Shown: piece after piece, positions 5,031 to 5,075 of the stretch
Layout of the letters: each line of letters begins with the position of its first letter
How positions within the stretch are numbered: the first letter of the stretch is position 1
Source: Cyanobacteria bacterium UBA4641
Lineage (GTDB): Bacteria; Cyanobacteriota; Vampirovibrionia; Gastranaerophilales; Gastranaerophilaceae
Length of the DNA stretch: 5,075 bases
Assembly (NCBI GenBank): GCA_002405805.1
Contig: DHMN01000010.1
Coordinates: forward strand, 1 to 5,075
Reading direction: 5' to 3'
Made by a program: the position numbers and the translations under genes
Notes under the pieces: generated by a model
Databases searched by the model: none
What the model saw: the letters and a program-made list of their open reading frames with translations, nothing else
Told to the model about the DNA's origin: nothing

Positions 5031-5075
5031 AATACTATTTTTGTTCAATTTTGTTCACACGGCGCACTTGCCAAA

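Larger units (their letters stand above)
4741..5075. other. Intergenic region without a convincing gene, rich in short palindromic repeats
   Basis: No reading frame here has both a ribosome binding site and recognisable protein features. A 62-codon minus-strand frame (4651-4839) overlaps the terminator and the hydrogenase end and has no SD or family resemblance. The stretch holds four copies of a TGTCATTYTGAA-like core, listed separately, and a small GC-rich dyad at 4810-4824. At the extreme right, a minus-strand gene might end at a TAG at 5037-5035, but only 12 codons are visible. Confidence 0.7.

Noticed and set aside
5035..5075. Possible 3' end of a minus-strand gene (ending VNKIEQK and a TAG at 5037-5035)
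   Set aside because: Only 12 codons are visible and the other two frames also stop nearby (for example a TGA at 5057-5055), so coding cannot be shown. The sequence beyond the right edge would decide it.

Overview
The window looks like chromosomal DNA from an AT-rich, probably strictly anaerobic, fermentative bacterium. The evidence is a housekeeping gyrase operon next to an oxygen-sensitive [FeFe] hydrogenase, A/T-ending codons (Gln mostly CAA, Lys mostly AAA), and many TTG start-like and TTG/TTA Leu codons. The phylum cannot be fixed from this sequence alone. The long GyrB with a Gram-negative-type insertion argues against an ordinary Firmicute. Gut lineages such as Gastranaerophilales (Vampirovibrionia) or Elusimicrobiota would fit, but this is only a guess.

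Layout: on the minus strand, gyrB (161-2710) is followed after 14 bases by the first 48 codons of gyrA, which runs off the left edge. A 218-base divergent intergenic region (2711-2928) carries two good sigma70-type promoters pointing outward, with an AT-rich dyad between them. On the plus strand, a two-gene operon encodes a small thioredoxin-like [2Fe-2S] protein (2929-3186) and, 20 bases later, a monomeric group B-type [FeFe] hydrogenase (3207-4673). A 14-bp perfect hairpin with a U-rich tail ends that operon (4698-4737). The remaining right end (about 4740-5075) has no convincing gene. It holds a cluster of short palindromic repeats with a TGTCATTCTGAA-type core, in both orientations.

How the genes work together: GyrB and GyrA form the A2B2 DNA gyrase that introduces negative supercoils. 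The hydrogenase is inferred to dispose of (or take up) electrons as H2, with the small [2Fe-2S] protein as a probable electron-transfer partner. No NuoF/HydB-like flavoprotein and no HydE/F/G maturases are in the window, so they must lie elsewhere if the hydrogenase is active. The two operons share an intergenic region, but nothing shows a functional link between them.

The points most worth checking are the unusual active-site loops and many cysteines of the hydrogenase, the minimal two-gene hydrogenase module, a GC and codon-use shift inside the 3' end of gyrB that continues into gyrA, and the palindromic repeat cluster. I found no CRISPR array, tRNA, rRNA, insertion sequence or clearly new system.
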